A program made the position numbers and the translations under genes. Shown piece after piece: positions 13,972-17,004 of a DNA stretch of 17,004 bases. How positions within the stretch are numbered: position 1 is the stretch's first letter; each line of letters begins with the position of its first letter. This DNA is from JBDKGV01 sp039798005 (GTDB lineage Bacteria > Fibrobacterota > Fibrobacteria > UBA5070), in NCBI GenBank assembly GCA_039798005.1, contig JBDKGV010000057.1:1-17004 (forward strand). The letters are read 5' to 3'. A model generated the notes under the pieces. That model worked only from the letters and a program-made list of their open reading frames with translations. It ran no database searches and was not told the DNA's origin.

Positions 13972-15798
13972 ATGCGAGAAACCAAGTTGTCCAGATTCGG
14001 ACTTCCGATGGCCCTGAGTGTAGCCGTTGCCCTTCTTGCAGGTTGCAAGGAAGGTGGCGCCGCCAAGGATGCCGGTGGATTTCCCCGCGAGCAGACCTTG
14101 TATTTGGGCGGTTCCCAGTGGGGCGACCCGAGTACCTTCAACCCGTTGGCCGAAAGCTGGCAGGCTGCTTGGCCCGTGGGTGATCGCTTCAATCTGATGT
14201 ACGAGCCCCTGCTTTCCTACAACTCGCTTTCCGGTCAGGTCGAGTCCGGTCTTGGCACCTTGGTCAGCCAGGATGTCGAGAAGGTCGTGGTGGACATCAA
14301 TCCCGCAGCCAAGTGGTCCGACGGCAAGCCCGTGACTTCCAACGACGTGAAGTTCATCTTCGAGATCGGTCGCAAGTACAAGGGTGCCGCCACGGGTTAT
14401 GCCGTGGAATTCATCTCCGAGATCAAGGTCGAGGGAGCGAAGGATTCCGCAGGTCGTGCCGTGGAGCGCTTGAGCTTCATGGTGGATACCAAGGGACGCA
14501 ACAATCCGCTGGTGGTGCTGGACCTGCTTCAGGCCATTCGCATCGTTCCGGCCCATGTCTTCGAGAAGCTCCTGGCTGAGAACAAGAACAGCTTGGATGA
14601 CGTGAAGAAGCTCAAGATCGACCAGAATCCGGTCGTCTCAGGCCCTTACAACCTCAAGACCTACTCCAACGAAAAGATCGTGCTGGAGCGTCGTGACGAC
14701 TACTGGGGAAATGCCGCCTTGCATGCGGGCAAGGCTCCGGCCCCCAAGTTCATCATCCACCCGATCTACAAGAGCAACGATCACTTCTCGATCGCGCTCC
14801 AGAAGGGTGACTTGGACGGATCGCAGACCTTCATTCCGCGCATCTGGCTCAAGAAGCGCAAGTTGGTCAACACTTGGCTTGAAGAGGCTCCCTACTTCAA
14901 GTCGGGCGCAACGCCGCTTCTGGTGATCAATTGCACCAAGGCACCTCTCAACGACAAGGTCTACCGTCGTGCCATGGCCGCCGCCATCAACTACGGCGAC
15001 ATCAAGGAACTGGCCGTCTCGGGTTACTCCCCGGATCTGCAGCCGGGCTTGATCATGCCGTCGGGTCTTGAGGGACGGTTCTTCAATGCCGCGGACGCCA
15101 AGTTGCACGGCGCTCCCCGTGGCCTGGAAGCCGCTCGCAAGATGCTGGCCGATGCCGGATACAAGTCGGTCTGGTCCGATGACAGCATTCTCCAGTACAT
15201 GACGGACAAGGCGGGCAATCGCCTTCCGACGCTTGGCATCAAGTCTCCCGCCGGCTGGTCCGACTGGGAAGCCATGGTGACCCTGGCCGTGCGCGCCATG
15301 CGCAAGGCCGGTATCGATGTTCGCGAAGATTTCGTGGACGGTGGCAAGTACTGGCCGGCCAAGCCTTCGGGCGATTTCGACCTGATCATGGACAAGCCCG
15401 CCGCAGCCGTGACCCCTTCGCTGCCATGGAGCCGCTTCGAGGCCACCATGAGCTCCCGCAACTGGGTTGCCCCGGGCAAGGGCGGCATGAACGAGAACCA
15501 AGGCCGCTACAACCAGCCCGGTTCGCCGGACTACAACCCGAAGGTGGACAGCCTCCTGAAGGTCATTCCCGTGACGACCGACAGCTCCAAGCTGAAGGCC
15601 GCCTACGCGGAACTCAACAACATCTTCATGGATGACCAGCCGGCCCTGCCGCTGACCAACCTTCCCGAGCAGTTCTACCAGTTCAGCACACGCCACTGGA
15701 CGAACTGGCCCTCGGCGAAGAATCCCTACGCGCCCCCCCAGCTTCCTTGGGTGAGTGCCGGTACCAAGATTCTCTGGCAACTCCAGCCGGTCAAGTAA
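13972..15798 (+). CDS. Peptide ABC transporter substrate-binding lipoprotein (SBP family 5, OppA/DppA-like)
   Basis: Periplasmic binding lipoprotein of an oligopeptide, dipeptide or similar importer. The 608 residues start at ATG 13972 (GAGGG site 4 nt before). The N-terminus is basic, followed by a hydrophobic stretch and lipobox LAGC with lipidated C25. Family-5 features are LYLGGSQWGDPSTFNPL (43-59), MYEPLLSYN (76-84), AAKWSDGKPVTSNDVKFIF (112-130), SGPYNL and RRDDYWG, and the late ELNNIFMDDQPALPL. It is longer than average (about 530), with extra segments. An earlier in-frame start at 13915 adds residues before the signal peptide and was rejected. It is followed after 9 bp by the permease gene. 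Codons are strongly biased to C/G endings (AAG, ATC, GAC), suggesting high expression. Ligand is not inferable. Confidence 0.93.
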   Translation: MRETKLSRFGLPMALSVAVALLAGCKEGGAAKDAGGFPREQTLYLGGSQWGDPSTFNPLAESWQAAWPVGDRFNLMYEPLLSYNSLSGQVESGLGTLVSQDVEKVVVDINPAAKWSDGKPVTSNDVKFIFEIGRKYKGAATGYAVEFISEIKVEGAKDSAGRAVERLSFMVDTKGRNNPLVVLDLLQAIRIVPAHVFEKLLAENKNSLDDVKKLKIDQNPVVSGPYNLKTYSNEKIVLERRDDYWGNAALHAGKAPAPKFIIHPIYKSNDHFSIALQKGDLDGSQTFIPRIWLKKRKLVNTWLEEAPYFKSGATPLLVINCTKAPLNDKVYRRAMAAAINYGDIKELAVSGYSPDLQPGLIMPSGLEGRFFNAADAKLHGAPRGLEAARKMLADAGYKSVWSDDSILQYMTDKAGNRLPTLGIKSPAGWSDWEAMVTLAVRAMRKAGIDVREDFVDGGKYWPAKPSGDFDLIMDKPAAAVTPSLPWSRFEATMSSRNWVAPGKGGMNENQGRYNQPGSPDYNPKVDSLLKVIPVTTDSSKLKAAYAELNNIFMDDQPALPLTNLPEQFYQFSTRHWTNWPSAKNPYAPPQLPWVSAGTKILWQLQPVK

Positions 15799-15807
15799 GG
15801 GAGACGC

Positions 15808-16962
15808 ATGCTCAAGCAATATCCTACAGCTCGATTCATCCTCCAGCGGGGAGCCTGGTACTTCCTGACCTTCCTGGTGGCAGTCACCATCAACTTCATC
15901 CTGCCGCGATTGGGTTCTTCGAACCCCGTGGACATCATCATGGGAAAGATTTCGGCCGGACTTTCGGCGGATGCCGCCCGTGAGAAGGAAGAAGGCTACC
16001 TCAAGGAGTTCGGCTTGGTCAAGGTCGATGACAAGGGTGCGATCGTTCGCGATACCACCTTGGTTCCGACCAAGAAGGTCGATACCGTCAAGGTCGACTC
16101 GGTGAAGGTGCGCTACGATACCGTGGCTGCGACCGACACCGTGGTGAAGCCGGTTCGCACGACACTTCTCGAACAGTTCGGCAGCTACCTGAAGATGAGT
16201 CTTCACGGTGACCTGGGAACCTCGTTCGAGAAGCAGAAGAAGGTCATGGACGTGATCAAGGAGGCTGTCCCCTGGACCATCGCCCTCCAGCTCCCGACCA
16301 TTCTCTTCGGCTGGATCGTCGGAAACCTGCTGGGAGCCTTGGCCGCTTACAAGCGTGGCAAGTTCGACCGGTACTTCTTCCCTCTGGCACTTCTCATCTC
16401 GGCCATTCCGTTCTTCGTGTTCGGCATGCTCCTGATGTACTTCTTCGCCGTGGTGTTCGAGTGGTTCCCCGCGATGGGCGGCTATGCCGGCGACCTGATC
16501 CCCGGGTTCAACCTGGAGTTCTTCGGTTCGGTGGCCTACCACTACGTCCTGCCCTTCTTCTCGATCTTCCTGATCCTTGCCGGCGGCCAGGCCATCGGCA
16601 TGCGCTCCATGGGAATCTACGAGTTGGGCACCGACTACATCAAGTACGCCAAGTGGTTGGGTGTGAAGGAAAACCGGGTGCTCATGTACCTCTTCCGCAA
16701 CGCCATGCTGCCGCAGCTCACCGGCTTGGCTCTCTCCTTGGGAACCATGATCGGTGGCGCGCTCATCACCGAGATGATCTTCTCGTACCCCGGCCTGGGC
16801 ATGGCCATGCTCGGAGCCATCCAGAACAACGACTACCCGATGATCCAGGGCGTGACCCTGATCATCACGGTCTGTGTTCTGATCGCCAACTTCACCGTCG
16901 ATATCCTCATCGGCTTCCTTGACCCCCGCGTCAAGGCCGGCCTCCAGATGGGAGGGAACTGA
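15808..16962 (+). CDS. Peptide ABC transporter permease, OppB/DppB type, with periplasmic insert
   Basis: Inner-membrane permease. The 384 residues (OppB/DppB about 305-340) open with a first membrane segment (about 15-33), then a periplasmic region, then the BPD-transporter core from about 155. Core evidence is TSFEKQKKVMDVIKEAVPWTIALQL, further membrane segments at about 160-180, 190-217, 243-262, 303-325 and 350-370, and the ATPase-contacting loop ELGTDYIKYAKWLGVKENRVLMYLFRNAMLP (272-302). The terminal DPRVK is typical. The normal few residues between the GL and the QY-like position are replaced by about 48 residues (71-118) rich in D, T, V and K. Start: ATG 15808 with GGGAG close upstream. 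The gene is tightly spaced after the binding protein and before the next permease. Confidence 0.93.
   Translation: MLKQYPTARFILQRGAWYFLTFLVAVTINFILPRLGSSNPVDIIMGKISAGLSADAAREKEEGYLKEFGLVKVDDKGAIVRDTTLVPTKKVDTVKVDSVKVRYDTVAATDTVVKPVRTTLLEQFGSYLKMSLHGDLGTSFEKQKKVMDVIKEAVPWTIALQLPTILFGWIVGNLLGALAAYKRGKFDRYFFPLALLISAIPFFVFGMLLMYFFAVVFEWFPAMGGYAGDLIPGFNLEFFGSVAYHYVLPFFSIFLILAGGQAIGMRSMGIYELGTDYIKYAKWLGVKENRVLMYLFRNAMLPQLTGLALSLGTMIGGALITEMIFSYPGLGMAMLGAIQNNDYPMIQGVTLIITVCVLIANFTVDILIGFLDPRVKAGLQMGGN
16075..16128 (+). repeat. Degenerate 15-nt tandem repeat encoding KVDTV/KVDSV
   Basis: Inside the permease insert, AAGGTCGATACCGTC (16075-16089) is followed directly by AAGGTCGACTCGGTG (16090-16104), which differs at a few positions. 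A third, less regular copy begins with AAGGTG and contains GATACCGTG. The encoded peptide is K-V-D-T/S-V units, suggesting the insert grew partly by local duplication. Confidence 0.65.
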
Positions 16963-16965
16963 CCC

Positions 16966-17004
16966 ATGAAGATGTTCATGAATCTCCTCAAGTCGCCCAT
17001 GTTC
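16966..17004 (+). CDS. Start of second transporter gene, probably OppC/DppC-type permease (partial)
   Basis: Only 13 codons are visible (MKMFMNLLKSPMF), beginning 3 bp after the preceding stop, with GGAGGG about 9 nt upstream. The position right after an OppB-type permease and the basic/hydrophobic start make an OppC/DppC-type permease likely. The residues alone do not prove it. Confidence 0.55.
   Translation, partial: MKMFMNLLKSPMF

Noticed and set aside
14638..16542. 634-codon open frame antisense to the transporter genes
   Set aside because: It lies opposite two clear transporter genes with strong third-position GC bias, which opens long antisense frames. The residues are a V/G/H/R-rich shadow with no family pattern.
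1..17004. oriC with DnaA boxes
   Set aside because: parS and rsmG-parA suggest origin proximity, but I saw no cluster of TTATCCACA-type boxes or an AT-rich unwinding region in the window.
1..17004. CRISPR arrays, insertion sequences, tRNA or rRNA genes
   Set aside because: No spaced direct repeats, transposase-like frames, terminal inverted repeats or cloverleaf sequences were seen, and gaps are too short for most of these.

Overview
The window is about 17 kb of dense bacterial chromosome with moderately high GC. It has 13 complete protein genes, two genes cut by the window edges, and no intergenic gap longer than about 170 bp. I see no mobile element, CRISPR array, rRNA or tRNA. Lipid A-type genes (LpxL-like and LpxK-like) indicate a Gram-negative envelope. 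A secreted beta-propeller protein ends in a domain resembling type IX secretion sorting domains, which points to the Fibrobacterota/Chlorobiota/Bacteroidota group. Together with the base composition, a Fibrobacterota-like organism is my best guess, but this is inference. The rsmG-parA pair with two perfect parS sites places the window in the origin-proximal segregation region of the chromosome.

Layout. (1) 1-1172: parA (cut at the left edge) and rsmG on the minus strand. Two identical 16-bp parS palindromes lie upstream, and one of them forms the last codons of the neighbouring gene. (2) 1154-3380, minus: an LpxL/HtrB-like acyltransferase, an unknown polytopic membrane protein and a 105-residue miniature acyltransferase-3 protein, joined by ATGA start/stop overlaps. 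(3) 3419-7001, minus: ppx and ppk, overlapping by 35 bp, which degrade and make polyphosphate. (4) 7107-9519, minus: three family-2 glycosyltransferases joined by 4-bp and 1-bp overlaps. (5) 9519-12901, minus: a secreted beta-propeller protein (possibly PorZ-like) and a DUF2225-like protein with two CxxC knuckles. (6) 12938-13801, plus: a short, divergent LpxK-like kinase. (7) 13972-17004, plus: the start of an oligopeptide/dipeptide ABC importer operon with a lipoprotein binding protein, a first permease carrying an unusual periplasmic insert, and the first codons of a second gene.

How they fit together. Much of the window serves the cell envelope: lipid A acylation and phosphorylation, surface sugar transfer, a secreted propeller protein and peptide uptake. 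It sits next to a polyphosphate pair and the chromosome partition locus. The minus-strand genes from 12901 to 1 are packed in translationally coupled runs; the clearest break is the 105-bp leader before ppx.

The points most worth a second look are: a compact acyltransferase-3 that keeps only the first and last membrane segments and is coupled to a membrane protein and an LpxL-like enzyme; an LpxK and a Ppx that have both lost canonical motif residues; a Asp-Thr/Ser-Val-rich segment shared by two unrelated exported or membrane proteins; and a parS site written into the 3' end of a lipid acyltransferase gene.
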